Positions 28,845-37,644 of a DNA stretch of 64,000 nt are shown here, piece after piece. The translations under genes were made by a program, and so were the position numbers. The DNA comes from Silvibacterium acidisoli. GTDB lineage: Bacteria > Acidobacteriota > Terriglobia > Terriglobales > Acidobacteriaceae. Position 1 is the first letter of the stretch. The number at the start of each line of letters is the position of its first letter. The notes beneath the pieces are model-generated. The model searched no databases and was not told the DNA's origin. It saw only the letters and a program-made list of their open reading frames with translations. The DNA is taken from NCBI GenBank assembly GCA_022870745.1, contig CP085323.1:3224001-3288000 (forward strand), written 5' to 3'.

Positions 28845-29333
28845 TCAGACGCGATCTTTGCTGACGTTCGCAGCCAGCAGAAATACCAGGACAATACCCG
28901 CCGCGAGCACACCCTTTTCGACCGTGGTCGAGGTATTGTGCAGGCGGTTGAAGGCGGCATGGTTGGGGTCGTCCAGGCCGACGGCGTCGATGGCTCCGCC
29001 GGCCGCCAGGCGATATCTCTCCATGCGGGGAATGATGGAGAACTGCGAGAAGGCTGTAAGCGCCAGCATCACCAATGTGATCGCGACCGGCGCGATCACA
29101 TTGCGCGGAAGCGCTTTGATTGATTGCGCCACCAGCAGCAGAACGACGATCAGGGCGCCGGCGAAAAGGCCTTCATAGTGCAGGGTGATGAGGCACTTGC
29201 GCACGATTGTCCCGGCAACATGCGTATCGGAGATAGAGGTGAAGGCGTAATACGCCACAAACGGGAAAAACATGACACCGCCCAGCCACAGCGCGACGAA
29301 CAGATAGATCAGGGCGCGAACGAAGGTCTTCAT
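28845..29333 (-). CDS. DUF4149 / TMEM205-like membrane protein
   Basis: A 162-residue inner-membrane protein with four predicted segments. The pattern LYLFVALWLGGVMFFPFVAYYAF near the start, LHYEGLFAGALIVVLLL, SIIPRMERYRL in the loop and FNRLHNTSTTVEKGVLAAGI matches the DUF4149 (TMEM205-like) family, which has no assigned function. It begins 10 bases after the htpX stop on the same strand, so the two are probably an operon, which hints at a role in membrane protein quality control. This is context only. Confidence 0.75.
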   Translation of the reverse strand: MKTFVRALIYLFVALWLGGVMFFPFVAYYAFTSISDTHVAGTIVRKCLITLHYEGLFAGALIVVLLLVAQSIKALPRNVIAPVAITLVMLALTAFSQFSIIPRMERYRLAAGGAIDAVGLDDPNHAAFNRLHNTSTTVEKGVLAAGIVLVFLLAANVSKDRV

Positions 29334-29342
29334 CTCTTTACC

Positions 29343-30215
29343 TTATTGGTCCTGGGAACTGTAGACACCCGGGCGGCCGATCAGCCGCTCGATGCGCTTC
29401 GAGATCGGTGGGTGGGTCGAGAACAGGCTGGACAGGTCGCGGGCGCTGATCACCGGAGCCACGATGAACAGATGTGCATTCGACGGGGAAGCTGCCATGG
29501 GCAGGCGCTTCGAATAGGCGTCGAGTTTCTCCAGGGCGCTGGCAAGGGCATAGGGATTTCCCGTAATGTGCGCCCCGGTAGCGTCGGCCTCGTACTCGCG
29601 GGAGCGCGAGACGGCCAACTGGATCAGCGTTGCCGCGATCGGGGCAAGAATCAGCATGAAGATGGCGCCCAGTCCACCGCCGCCACGCTCGCGGTCACGG
29701 CCGCCTCCATAGCCGCCGAAAAGCGAAGCCCAGTAGCCCATGCGTGCCAGCATGGTGATGGCTCCGGCCAAAGTCGCGGCGATCGAACTGGTAAGGATGT
29801 CGCGGTTCTTGACATGGCCAAGTTCGTGAGCCAGAACGCCTTCCAGTTCTTCATCGTTCAGCAGATTCAGGATGCCGGTGGTGACGGCGACCGAGGCGTG
29901 CTGCGGATTGCGTCCCGTGGCGAAGGCATTCGGGGAGTCATTGGGAATGACATAGATCTTCGGCATGGGCAGACCGATGCGCTGCGTCATGCGTTCCACC
30001 ACCTGGTAAACGCGGGGCAGCTCTTCCCGTGTGACCGGCTGCGCCCGGTACATGCTCAGCGCCAGCTTGTCCGAATAGAAGTAACTGACGAAGTTCATGC
30101 CGGCGGCGACCACGAATGCGATCACCATGCCGTTCCGGCCACCAAAATACCCTCCGGCAATCACGAGCAGCAGCGTGAGTCCGGTCAGAAGAAAAGCTGT
30201 CTTGAAGGTATTCAT
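29343..30215 (-). CDS. htpX: Membrane zinc metalloprotease HtpX
   Basis: An M48 family inner-membrane protease that degrades damaged membrane proteins. Start ATG at 30215 gives 290 residues with two N-terminal membrane segments ([20 protein letters not shown], then [13 protein letters not shown]). The zinc motif is HELGH (H130, E131, H134) in [15 protein letters not shown], and [17 protein letters not shown] supplies the third ligand Glu. AAGGTGAAAG lies before the start. The longer frame to 30272 has no sensible N-terminus. The C-terminus ([15 protein letters not shown]) is family-typical. Followed by a DUF4149 gene. Confidence 0.94.
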   Translation of the reverse strand: MNTFKTAFLLTGLTLLLVIAGGYFGGRNGMVIAFVVAAGMNFVSYFYSDKLALSMYRAQPVTREELPRVYQVVERMTQRIGLPMPKIYVIPNDSPNAFATGRNPQHASVAVTTGILNLLNDEELEGVLAHELGHVKNRDILTSSIAATLAGAITMLARMGYWASLFGGYGGGRDRERGGGGLGAIFMLILAPIAATLIQLAVSRSREYEADATGAHITGNPYALASALEKLDAYSKRLPMAASPSNAHLFIVAPVISARDLSSLFSTHPPISKRIERLIGRPGVYSSQDQ

Positions 30216-30540
30216 ACGAAGGCTTTCACCTTTCCCAAGCGCATTTATTCTTTCACGAGTACGAGGCGGCACTTATGCGCCTGATATCGCAGAGATTGCC
30301 GCTTTGAACGCCGCGAGTACAGATCATCCCGCTGATCGCACGCTTGGTGGCATATTACGGTGCGTTCGTCCCGCAGGCATACGCATTTTCATAACCCTCA
30401 TTTTATTTGACGGAGAAATGCCTATATCTCAGGTAACAGGGATTGTCGAGGGACGGATGGAAAGCTTTTGTTTACAGATATATGAATATTTGTGACGAAT
30501 GACATGGATCAACGGTCTTCGAATTGCACAGGCGGTTGGC
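30216..30540. other. Divergent htpX / TonB-receptor intergenic region
   Basis: No gene, RNA gene or clear terminator was found. It must contain the promoters of htpX (minus) and the large TonB-dependent receptor (plus). It is less GC-rich near 30390-30500 than its surroundings, consistent with promoter DNA. Confidence 0.4.
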
Positions 30541-33500
30541 ATGAAATTTCTATCAGCCGCTCAACGTTCGCGAGCTGCCTTGCTCGCACTGTCCAGTCTG
30601 CTGCTTGCTCCCACCGTAGTGTTCTTTCCCTTTCATGCGGCATACTCCCAGGCAACGAACCTTAGTGGATCGATCCAGGGAACGATCACCGATCCGGGCG
30701 GCGCAGTTGTGCCGAACGCTACCGTGACGATCACAGGTGTCGATACCAATGTGACCAAGACGACGAGGACGGACGGAGCCGGTGCGTACGCTTCGGGACC
30801 CCTGGTCAACGGGAACTATCGGATCACCGTAGATGCACCGGGCTTCGCGCAGTTGAAAGCGACGACGGTGGTGCAGATTGGCACCACTGCGAACGGCAAC
30901 TATAAGTTGACCGTTGGATCGGCCGCGCAGGTCGTGGAAATTACAGGAAGCGCGATCCAGATCGATTCCTCGCAGACGATGGTTTCATCGGTCGTAACTC
31001 CGGAGCAGATCAAGAACCTGCCGGTACAGGGGCGCAACTTCCTAGACCTCGCGCAGCTTGAGCCTGGCGTGCAGCTGCAAAGCGGTGAGTCGTTCGATCC
31101 GACCAAGGCCGGTTACTCGGCACTGTCGATTGGCGGCGTTTCGGGCCGTACCACCCGCATCCTTCTCGACGGTTCGGACGTGACGGACGAAACGGTAGGA
31201 ACGACGATCTTCAACGTGCCTTCGGGCGCGGTAGGCGAGTTCCAGCTGACCCGTTCGACCGGCGATGCCTCGTCGGCGATTACCTCGTCGGGCTCGCTCA
31301 ACGTGAGCACCCCTACTGGAACCAACAAGTTCCATGGCCAGACCTTCTATACCTTCCAGGACAACGCTGTGGCCTTCGCGGATGCGCCGAACGGGATCGA
31401 CGCTCCGTTTCAGCGCAACCAGTTCGGTGGCAACATCGGCGGACCGATTCTGAAGGACAAGTTGTTCTTCTTCGCTGATTCCGAACGTATCAAGCAGGAC
31501 TCGCAGCAGGTAGTGACGTTGGGATCTCAGTTCGCTGACATTAATGCTGCGAACCCCACCTATGGCTCGCCCTTCCGCGACACTTATTCGGTAGGCCGCA
31601 TCGATTACAACGGTCGCTGGGGTATCCACTATTTCGTTCGTGGAAACTACGAATCGAACAGCGTGGCGTCGACCTACGGGTATGGCTACTCCCTCTATGC
31701 AAACCGCGACAACACGCCGGGTATCGCCTACGGCGTAGATTTTGTGACGGGAAACTTCACGCACAGCTTCCGCGGCGGCTATGAGAAGTTCCACAACCTG
31801 ATTGGCGACCTCACGGCCTCGAATGCCGGCCTCTACAATCCGTTACCTGGAATCGAAATCAACGCTCCGGGCGGTCTGTTCACCGGCCCGAATCTTCTGG
31901 CTCCCCAGCAGACCTATCAGTCGGACAAGCAGTTCCGTTACGACGGCAGCTGGACCCACGGACCTCACGTCCTTCGTTATGGCGCTGGCTTCAACCGCAT
32001 CCTGGGCGGAGGATTCGCCTCTTTCTACGGCCTTGCACCACTGGTTTCGACCAGCCAATCTACAGTTGAACCCGGCGTGACAGGCGCTGCGGGAGACCCG
32101 ACAACATATTCCGCCGCGGCTGTGACCCTGGGCAATGGACAGGGCTACGACACGGAAATTCCGTCTTTCGGCAAACCAGCAGGTGGCCAGGGCGACTGGC
32201 GTCTGGATATGTACATCGCCGATACCTGGAAGATCACTCCGAACCTCACGCTTAACTCGGGTGTCCTCTTCCAGCGCGATACCGGTCGTTCGAACTCGGA
32301 TGTCGCTCCGATTCCATGCTCGGAAATCGATACCACCGCGACAGGTTTTGCTGCTCCATGTTCCGGAAATCAGCTGATCATGGATCAGTTTGGCCCCGGA
32401 CTCGGCGACCGTGTCCGCCAGCCCTTCGGCGCGTTCGGTCCGCAGCTTGGTCTTGCCTATGCGCCGCCCACCCTTCATGGCGACACCGTGCTGCGCGCGG
32501 CTGCCGGTCTTTATTTCGAAAACTTCGTTTTCAACAACACGCTGTTTGATCGTCCGTTCAAACTTCAGAAGGGTCTGTTCTTCCAGACTGCGGATATCTG
32601 CGGCGGTATCAACACGCTGACTCTGCCCGGACAGGGCGCGGTCACCAGCTTCAATGGTGTTCCCATCTCGACCCTGTGCTCCGAGCCTCTCAGTCAGTCG
32701 GCTGCTGCTTTCACTGGTCTGCAGCAGGAGTTCCAGGCGGCAACGGCGCTTGTCGGCGCTCAGTCCAACGGCAGTTTTATCGGCAACACGCTGGCGATTC
32801 CTGCATCGGCCGGTTATGACGCCTATGCCCCTCACAACTTCGCCACGCCTCGCTCCTTCCACTCCAATTTCGGTATTCAGCAGAAGCTCTTCAATGGTGG
32901 AGTGCTGACCGTTGATTACCTTCACCAGGTCGACTGGAAGTTCCAGGAAGCGCTCGACGTAAATCATGTTGGCGCTGCGCGGTATTTCAATCCCGCTGCC
33001 GCTCAGGCAGCGATCAGTGCCACGCTGGCCGCTTGCGGCTCGGCGAGCATCGATATCGCGATCGCCTCCTGCCCTGGTCTTCACACTGACTCGGATACGG
33101 GACAGGTCACCGGTGCGACCATCACCGACTTTGCCGCAAATGGTCTGGATTCAGGTGTTGCCATCAATGGCGGCTACCCGAGCCCGGGAAACATCGCGTT
33201 CGGCGGTGCGAATCCCAATGTCGGACAGGGCCAGTTCCAGTATCCGATGGGACGTTCGGCTTACGATGCGCTGCAGGTCTCGTTCCGCGGCCAGAAGGCG
33301 AATCCGTTCAAGGGCGTGGTTGCAGGAAACCTCGAAGTTTCTTATGCCTACTCCCGTTTCGTCACCAACGTAGGCAACAACGCAAGCGCCAGCAACGTGA
33401 ACGGCAACTCGACATCGGATCAGTACTTTACGCCGGTTGTCTGGGATGCCGATCATCCGACTCGCAACATCGGTCCCGGTACGCTGGACCGTCCTCAGCA

Positions 33501-34200
33501 GCTGTCCTTCGGTGGCTATCTGACGATGGCTCAGCCGGGCGCCATGCATCGCTTCAGCGCAGGCCCGACGGTCGGTATAATCGCCCACTTCTCGTCGTCG
33601 CCTCCGAACAGCCTGACCCTGGATAATCTTTCCGGCGCCAGCGCCCAGATTTTCCAGACAGATATCAACGGTGATGGCCAGACCGGCGATCTCCTCCCGA
33701 ACAGCGAACCGGGCGCCTATGGCCGGTCCGTTCATCCCGGCAGCCTCAACAAGACGATCACAGCGTTTAACAACAGCTACGCCGGCACATTGACCCCTGC
33801 CGGTAAGGCAGTCGTGGGCAGCGGGCTCATGACGACCGCGCAGCTGGCTAAACTCGGTGGTGTTGTCCAGGCGATCGGCACGGCGCAGTCCACGCCGCTT
33901 AACTACGGAAACCTGAAGGAGATCGACGCGAACTTCAGCTATCCGATCAAGCTGCCATTTATCTCGGAGTCCGCCAGCATCGAGCCGGCGGTCGCCTTCT
34001 ACAACGTGGCCAACTTCGCCAACTTCAGCGGAGGTCCGAGCACGATTCTGACCGACGCGAACGACAACGCGGGCAACAGCTATGTCAACACTGCCAGCGG
34101 AGCCAGTGATCGCAACCAGTACCGCACCGGCCGCGGTTCGGGCACCTTCAACCTCGGCGGACCCCGTACCTCGGAGTTTTCGCTGAAGTTCAACTTCTAA
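30541..34200 (+). CDS. TonB-dependent receptor, Oar-like, with N-terminal carboxypeptidase-regulatory domain
   Basis: A 1219-residue outer-membrane receptor (a start at 30499 adds 14 residues; AGGCGG precedes 30541). Signal peptide ends near AYSQA. Residues about 45-130 form a carboxypeptidase-regulatory-like domain (GTITDPGGAVVPNATVTI...GAYASGPL...YRITVDAPGF). A plug follows (EQIKNLPVQGRNFLDLAQLEPG, GGVSGRTTRILLDGSDV), then a long beta-barrel ending in FSLKFNF with terminal Phe. This architecture is typical of acidobacterial and bacteroidetal OM receptors for glycans or other large substrates. The ligand cannot be inferred. No TonB/ExbB/ExbD or SusD-like gene is adjacent. A strong terminator follows. 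Confidence 0.9.
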   Translation: MKFLSAAQRSRAALLALSSLLLAPTVVFFPFHAAYSQATNLSGSIQGTITDPGGAVVPNATVTITGVDTNVTKTTRTDGAGAYASGPLVNGNYRITVDAPGFAQLKATTVVQIGTTANGNYKLTVGSAAQVVEITGSAIQIDSSQTMVSSVVTPEQIKNLPVQGRNFLDLAQLEPGVQLQSGESFDPTKAGYSALSIGGVSGRTTRILLDGSDVTDETVGTTIFNVPSGAVGEFQLTRSTGDASSAITSSGSLNVSTPTGTNKFHGQTFYTFQDNAVAFADAPNGIDAPFQRNQFGGNIGGPILKDKLFFFADSERIKQDSQQVVTLGSQFADINAANPTYGSPFRDTYSVGRIDYNGRWGIHYFVRGNYESNSVASTYGYGYSLYANRDNTPGIAYGVDFVTGNFTHSFRGGYEKFHNLIGDLTASNAGLYNPLPGIEINAPGGLFTGPNLLAPQQTYQSDKQFRYDGSWTHGPHVLRYGAGFNRILGGGFASFYGLAPLVSTSQSTVEPGVTGAAGDPTTYSAAAVTLGNGQGYDTEIPSFGKPAGGQGDWRLDMYIADTWKITPNLTLNSGVLFQRDTGRSNSDVAPIPCSEIDTTATGFAAPCSGNQLIMDQFGPGLGDRVRQPFGAFGPQLGLAYAPPTLHGDTVLRAAAGLYFENFVFNNTLFDRPFKLQKGLFFQTADICGGINTLTLPGQGAVTSFNGVPISTLCSEPLSQSAAAFTGLQQEFQAATALVGAQSNGSFIGNTLAIPASAGYDAYAPHNFATPRSFHSNFGIQQKLFNGGVLTVDYLHQVDWKFQEALDVNHVGAARYFNPAAAQAAISATLAACGSASIDIAIASCPGLHTDSDTGQVTGATITDFAANGLDSGVAINGGYPSPGNIAFGGANPNVGQGQFQYPMGRSAYDALQVSFRGQKANPFKGVVAGNLEVSYAYSRFVTNVGNNASASNVNGNSTSDQYFTPVVWDADHPTRNIGPGTLDRPQQLSFGGYLTMAQPGAMHRFSAGPTVGIIAHFSSSPPNSLTLDNLSGASAQIFQTDINGDGQTGDLLPNSEPGAYGRSVHPGSLNKTITAFNNSYAGTLTPAGKAVVGSGLMTTAQLAKLGGVVQAIGTAQSTPLNYGNLKEIDANFSYPIKLPFISESASIEPAVAFYNVANFANFSGGPSTILTDANDNAGNSYVNTASGASDRNQYRTGRGSGTFNLGGPRTSEFSLKFNF

Positions 34201-34218
34201 ATACCAATTCGCACTAGG

Positions 34219-34251
34219 AAAAGGAGGGCGCTTGCGCCCTCCTTTATTTTT
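34219..34251 (+). terminator. Intrinsic terminator of the first TonB-dependent receptor
   Basis: AAAGGAGGGCG and CGCCCTCCTTT around a CTTG loop, followed by ATTTTTG. An 11-bp perfect stem 20 bases after the stop codon. Confidence 0.93.
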
Positions 34252-34380
34252 GCCGCATCAATTCCAAATCGATTCGGTATCGCAGGCAACCGTCCGAGCG
34301 CGGCAACCAACTAACGGTGTAGAGTTGTATCAGGCTTTAGGCAAGCCGCCTGAAATACGTCAACTGAACTACTTAGGCTG

Positions 34381-34767
34381 ATGACTGCTGACATTCTTCT
34401 TGTAGATGACAATCAAATCCAGGCAGCAACCAGAAAAGCTGTCCTGAGTGCGCCGGATCGCTTGATCGTCGTCGCCGAGGATGCATTGAAAGCGCTTGAG
34501 CTTCTGCAGGATGCAGAGTTCCGCGACTCCCTCGGCTTGATTGTCACCGATCACTGGATGCCAGGCATGAACGGTCCGGAATTTGTCGAAAAGCTTCGGC
34601 AGTTCCTACCCGAGATTCCCGTATTGGTCCTGAGTGGTTTTCCTGATGCGGAAGCCGAATACGAAGGCCAGAATGTGGTCTTCCGGTTGAAGCCGTTGGC
34701 TCCCGAGCAGCTGCGCTCCCTGGTGAAGTCTTTTCTCGACTCGCAGCCAATGAGCCGTACGGCTTAA
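34381..34767 (+). CDS. Single-domain response regulator
   Basis: A 128-residue stand-alone receiver (CheY-like). The acidic pair is in LLVDDNQ, the phosphoacceptor Asp in GLIVTDHWMPGMNGPEF, the Ser in VLVLSG and the Lys in FRLKPLAPEQL, so it should be phosphorylatable. There is no output domain, so it acts by protein contact or as a phosphate relay. No histidine kinase is nearby; it lies between the TonB receptor and ccmF and its partner is unknown. Confidence 0.87.
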   Translation: MTADILLVDDNQIQAATRKAVLSAPDRLIVVAEDALKALELLQDAEFRDSLGLIVTDHWMPGMNGPEFVEKLRQFLPEIPVLVLSGFPDAEAEYEGQNVVFRLKPLAPEQLRSLVKSFLDSQPMSRTA

Positions 34768-34831
34768 GTCCATCTCCGCCCACGTAGTTTGCCGCTGACG
34801 GTTTCGTCTGCGACAATGTTTCTTCGACCTG

Positions 34832-36892
34832 ATGCCCACCTTTGGCAGTTTCGCTCTTCTCTTGTCGCTGGCGTTGTGCGCCTACACATTGCTGGCGGGC
34901 ATCGTCGCCCTGAGGCAGCTTGCCACAGGAGCCCAGGGGCAGATCTCTCCGGAACGGTTGGCGGAAACAGCCCGGCGCTCGGGAATCGCCAGCTTCGTGG
35001 CCACGACCGCTGCGGCTTTCGCGCTGGTCTGGGCTGCGTTCAATAACGACTTTTCGGTCGCTTACATCCTCCATCACAGCAACCGGGCACTCCCCGGAGC
35101 CTATAAGTTCGCAGCTCTCTGGTCTGGCCAGGAGGGTTCGCTGCTGCTGTGGGCGTGGCTGCTTTCGTGCTACGGGTTTGTGCTGCGGCTCAGGCATAAG
35201 GTGGACGTCAAGCTGACGGCTTACGCTTCCACGATTCTGGCGGGTATCCAGGTTTTCTTCCTGCTGCTTTTGAACTTTGCTGCTCCCCCTTTCTCGCTGG
35301 TGGGTGGAGCGGTTCCGCAGGATGGTTTCGGGTTGAATCCGTTGCTGCAGTATCCGGAGATGGTGATCCATCCGCCGATGCTGTATCTCGGCTACGTAGG
35401 TTTTGCGGTGCCGTTTGCCTTCGCGCTGGGTGCACTGATGATGCGGTATCCGGGTGAGAAGTGGATCCACATCACCCGCCGCTGGACGATGATCACCTGG
35501 CTCTTCCTGACCTGCGGCATCTTCCTCGGCGCGCACTGGGCCTACTCCGTGCTGGGCTGGGGCGGCTACTGGGGCTGGGATCCGGTCGAAAACGCCTCGC
35601 TCATGCCCTGGCTCACGGGTACGGCCTTTCTGCACTCAGTGATGATGCAGGAGAAGCGCGGCATGATGAAGACCTGGAACGTGTGGCTGATCTTCTCCAC
35701 CTTCATGCTGGCGATCTTTGGAACGTTGCTGACGCGTTCGGGACTGGTCAGCTCTGTCCATGCCTTTGCGCAGTCCTCGATCGGTTCGTGGTTCTGGGGA
35801 TTTCTGATCGTAGTGCTGTCGGTTTGCCTGTTCACCTTCATCATGAACCGCGACCACCTGAAGGCCGAGAACAAGCTGGAGTCGCTGGTTTCGCGCGAGT
35901 CGAGCTTCCTGTTTAACAACCTGGTGCTTCTGGCCGCCTGCTTCACCGTGCTTTGGGGAACGCTCTTTCCGGTGCTGTCGGAGTACGTGCAGGGCAACAA
36001 GGTCACTGTCAGCGGTCCTTTCTACAATCGCGTGGCGGTGCCGATCGGCATTTTCCTGCTCTTCCTCACCGGCATCGGCCCGCTGCTGGCCTGGCGCAGC
36101 GCGTCCTTCAAGAGCATCCGCAAGAACTTCATCCTGCCCTGTATCGCCTGGTTTGTGACAGCAGTTGTGCTGATCTCCTGTGGCGTGCACCCGTGGGATA
36201 TTTTCACCACCAATGAGCAAGGTTCGTTCTATGCCTTCTGGGCGATCTCGATTGGAGCCATGGTGGTAACGGCGATCTCGGCGGAGTTCCTGCGCGGCGC
36301 GGGAGTCATCGCCCGCCACACCGGCCAGAACATCTTCGCGGCGATAGTGCAGCTGACACGGCGCAACACCCGGCGTTACGGCGGCTACATCGTGCACTTT
36401 GGCGTTGTTGTGATCTTTATCGGGATTTCAGGCCAGGCGTTTAACCGGCAAGTGACGCAGGAACTCGATTTCAAGCAGAGCGTGAGCATAGGACCGTACC
36501 GTGTGGAGTGTGCGAGCTACTCGCAGGATTCCAACCCGAATTACGACACCGAGTACGCGCTGCTCGACGTTTATCGCGGCGACAAGAAGGTGACGCAGCT
36601 TGCGCCTGAGCAGCGCTTCTACACGGCAAGCCAGCAGCCGCAGACGATGGTTGCCAACCACTCGACGCTGGCCTGGGATCTTTATGTGATCTACGCCGGC
36701 AAGAACCCTGACACCGGGCGCCCGATTATCAAGATCTTCCTGAATCCGCTGGTCGCATGGATCTGGATCGGCGTGGGCATCATTGTCTTCGGTACAGGGG
36801 TCGCGCTCTTCCCGAATATGACAGCCGCATTCGCAGCCAGCCGGTCTCGTGCAGCCGCTCCGTCCACGGCGATCGTGCAGGGTGGCGACTGA
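34832..36892 (+). CDS. ccmF: Cytochrome c maturation haem lyase subunit CcmF
   Basis: A 686-residue polytopic protein of the haem-handling family that ligates haem b to apocytochrome c with CcmH. About 15 membrane segments; the tryptophan-rich WWD motif is WGGYWGWDPVENASLMPW, and the conserved periplasmic His regions LNPLLQYPEMVIHPPMLYLG and an internal MNRDHLKAENKLES are visible. Length is close to E. coli CcmF (647). Its TGA overlaps the ATG of ccmH (TGATG), so translation is coupled. First gene of the ccm operon; no ccmA-E or ccmG is present here. Confidence 0.94.
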   Translation: MPTFGSFALLLSLALCAYTLLAGIVALRQLATGAQGQISPERLAETARRSGIASFVATTAAAFALVWAAFNNDFSVAYILHHSNRALPGAYKFAALWSGQEGSLLLWAWLLSCYGFVLRLRHKVDVKLTAYASTILAGIQVFFLLLLNFAAPPFSLVGGAVPQDGFGLNPLLQYPEMVIHPPMLYLGYVGFAVPFAFALGALMMRYPGEKWIHITRRWTMITWLFLTCGIFLGAHWAYSVLGWGGYWGWDPVENASLMPWLTGTAFLHSVMMQEKRGMMKTWNVWLIFSTFMLAIFGTLLTRSGLVSSVHAFAQSSIGSWFWGFLIVVLSVCLFTFIMNRDHLKAENKLESLVSRESSFLFNNLVLLAACFTVLWGTLFPVLSEYVQGNKVTVSGPFYNRVAVPIGIFLLFLTGIGPLLAWRSASFKSIRKNFILPCIAWFVTAVVLISCGVHPWDIFTTNEQGSFYAFWAISIGAMVVTAISAEFLRGAGVIARHTGQNIFAAIVQLTRRNTRRYGGYIVHFGVVVIFIGISGQAFNRQVTQELDFKQSVSIGPYRVECASYSQDSNPNYDTEYALLDVYRGDKKVTQLAPEQRFYTASQQPQTMVANHSTLAWDLYVIYAGKNPDTGRPIIKIFLNPLVAWIWIGVGIIVFGTGVALFPNMTAAFAASRSRAAAPSTAIVQGGD

Positions 36893-37347
36893 TGCAGCGC
36901 CTGTTGCGTGTCTTCGCGCTGTGCCTGGTTGCGGTGATGGTAATGGGAGCGGCCGATGTGCAGACCCGTTACAACGATCTCGGCCACAAGGTGATGTGCA
37001 CCTGCGGATGTGGACAGGTGCTGCTCGAGTGCAATCATCTTGGTTGCCCTTCGCTTTCGCGCGAGAGCGACGAACTGAAGACCGCGCTCAGTCGCGGCGA
37101 TAGCGACAACACAGTCCTTGTCGCTTTCCAGAATGAATATGGCCCGACAGTGCTGGCTGCTCCCATGCTGACGCGCTTCAGCATCGTGGCGTGGATCATG
37201 CCTCCGCTGCTGCTGGCGCTGGGTATTTTTGCAACGGTAGTGCTGGTGCGCCGCTGGAGGCAGCGAGCGGCGGCTATGCCGGTTCCGGTGAGGTCACCGC
37301 AATTCATGGCGATGCGCGAAAAGATTCGTAAGGAGACAGAGCTGTGA
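36892..37347 (+). CDS. ccmH: Cytochrome c maturation protein CcmH (haem lyase component)
   Basis: A 151-residue membrane-anchored thiol protein. Signal sequence (MQRLLRVFALCLVAVMVMGA), then the redox region HKVMCTCGCGQVLLECNHLGC with C36, C38, C40, C47 and C52, and a membrane anchor near residues 100-120. Classical CcmH has LRCxxCQ; this is the alternative CxCGC...C...C form seen in non-proteobacterial CcmH, five Cys in all. It keeps the apocytochrome CXXCH thiols reduced for haem attachment. Coupled with ccmF; overlaps the next gene by 4 bases (GTGA). Confidence 0.9.
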   Translation: MQRLLRVFALCLVAVMVMGAADVQTRYNDLGHKVMCTCGCGQVLLECNHLGCPSLSRESDELKTALSRGDSDNTVLVAFQNEYGPTVLAAPMLTRFSIVAWIMPPLLLALGIFATVVLVRRWRQRAAAMPVPVRSPQFMAMREKIRKETEL

Positions 37348-37619
37348 TCGTTGTGGCGTGCGGCCTTCTTCTGCTGGTACTGCTGGTGTATGTCTTCTAT
37401 CCGGAGCGTCATGTCGAGGCGCAGCGCCAGAAGACGCGTCTTGAATATCTGCATGAGCGCAAGGATGTGCTGTACGAAAATCTGCGCGACCTGAATTTCG
37501 AATATCGTGCAGGCAAATTTGTGCAGGACGACTACGCCGCGCAGCAGGCCGATCTCGAAAACGAAGCCGCCGAGGTGATGGCGGAGATCGAATTGCTTGA
37601 AGCTCAGCCCACGCGCTGA
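37344..37619 (+). CDS. Small membrane protein of the ccm operon, CcmI-N-like
   Basis: A 91-residue protein starting at a GTG that overlaps the ccmH stop. It has one N-terminal membrane segment (MIVVACGLLLLVLLVYVFYP) and a helical, charged cytoplasmic or periplasmic tail (KDVLYENLRDLNFEYRAGKF...ADLENEAAEVMAEIELLE) that looks like a coiled coil. The LYENLRDLNFEYRAGK wording resembles the N-terminal part of CcmI-type cytochrome c assembly proteins, which feed apocytochromes to CcmH. Translationally coupled, so a role in the ccm complex is likely. No TPR domain is present in this protein. Confidence 0.75.
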   Translation: MIVVACGLLLLVLLVYVFYPERHVEAQRQKTRLEYLHERKDVLYENLRDLNFEYRAGKFVQDDYAAQQADLENEAAEVMAEIELLEAQPTR

Positions 37620-37644
37620 GCTTTTGCCTATACTGAAGGACGTT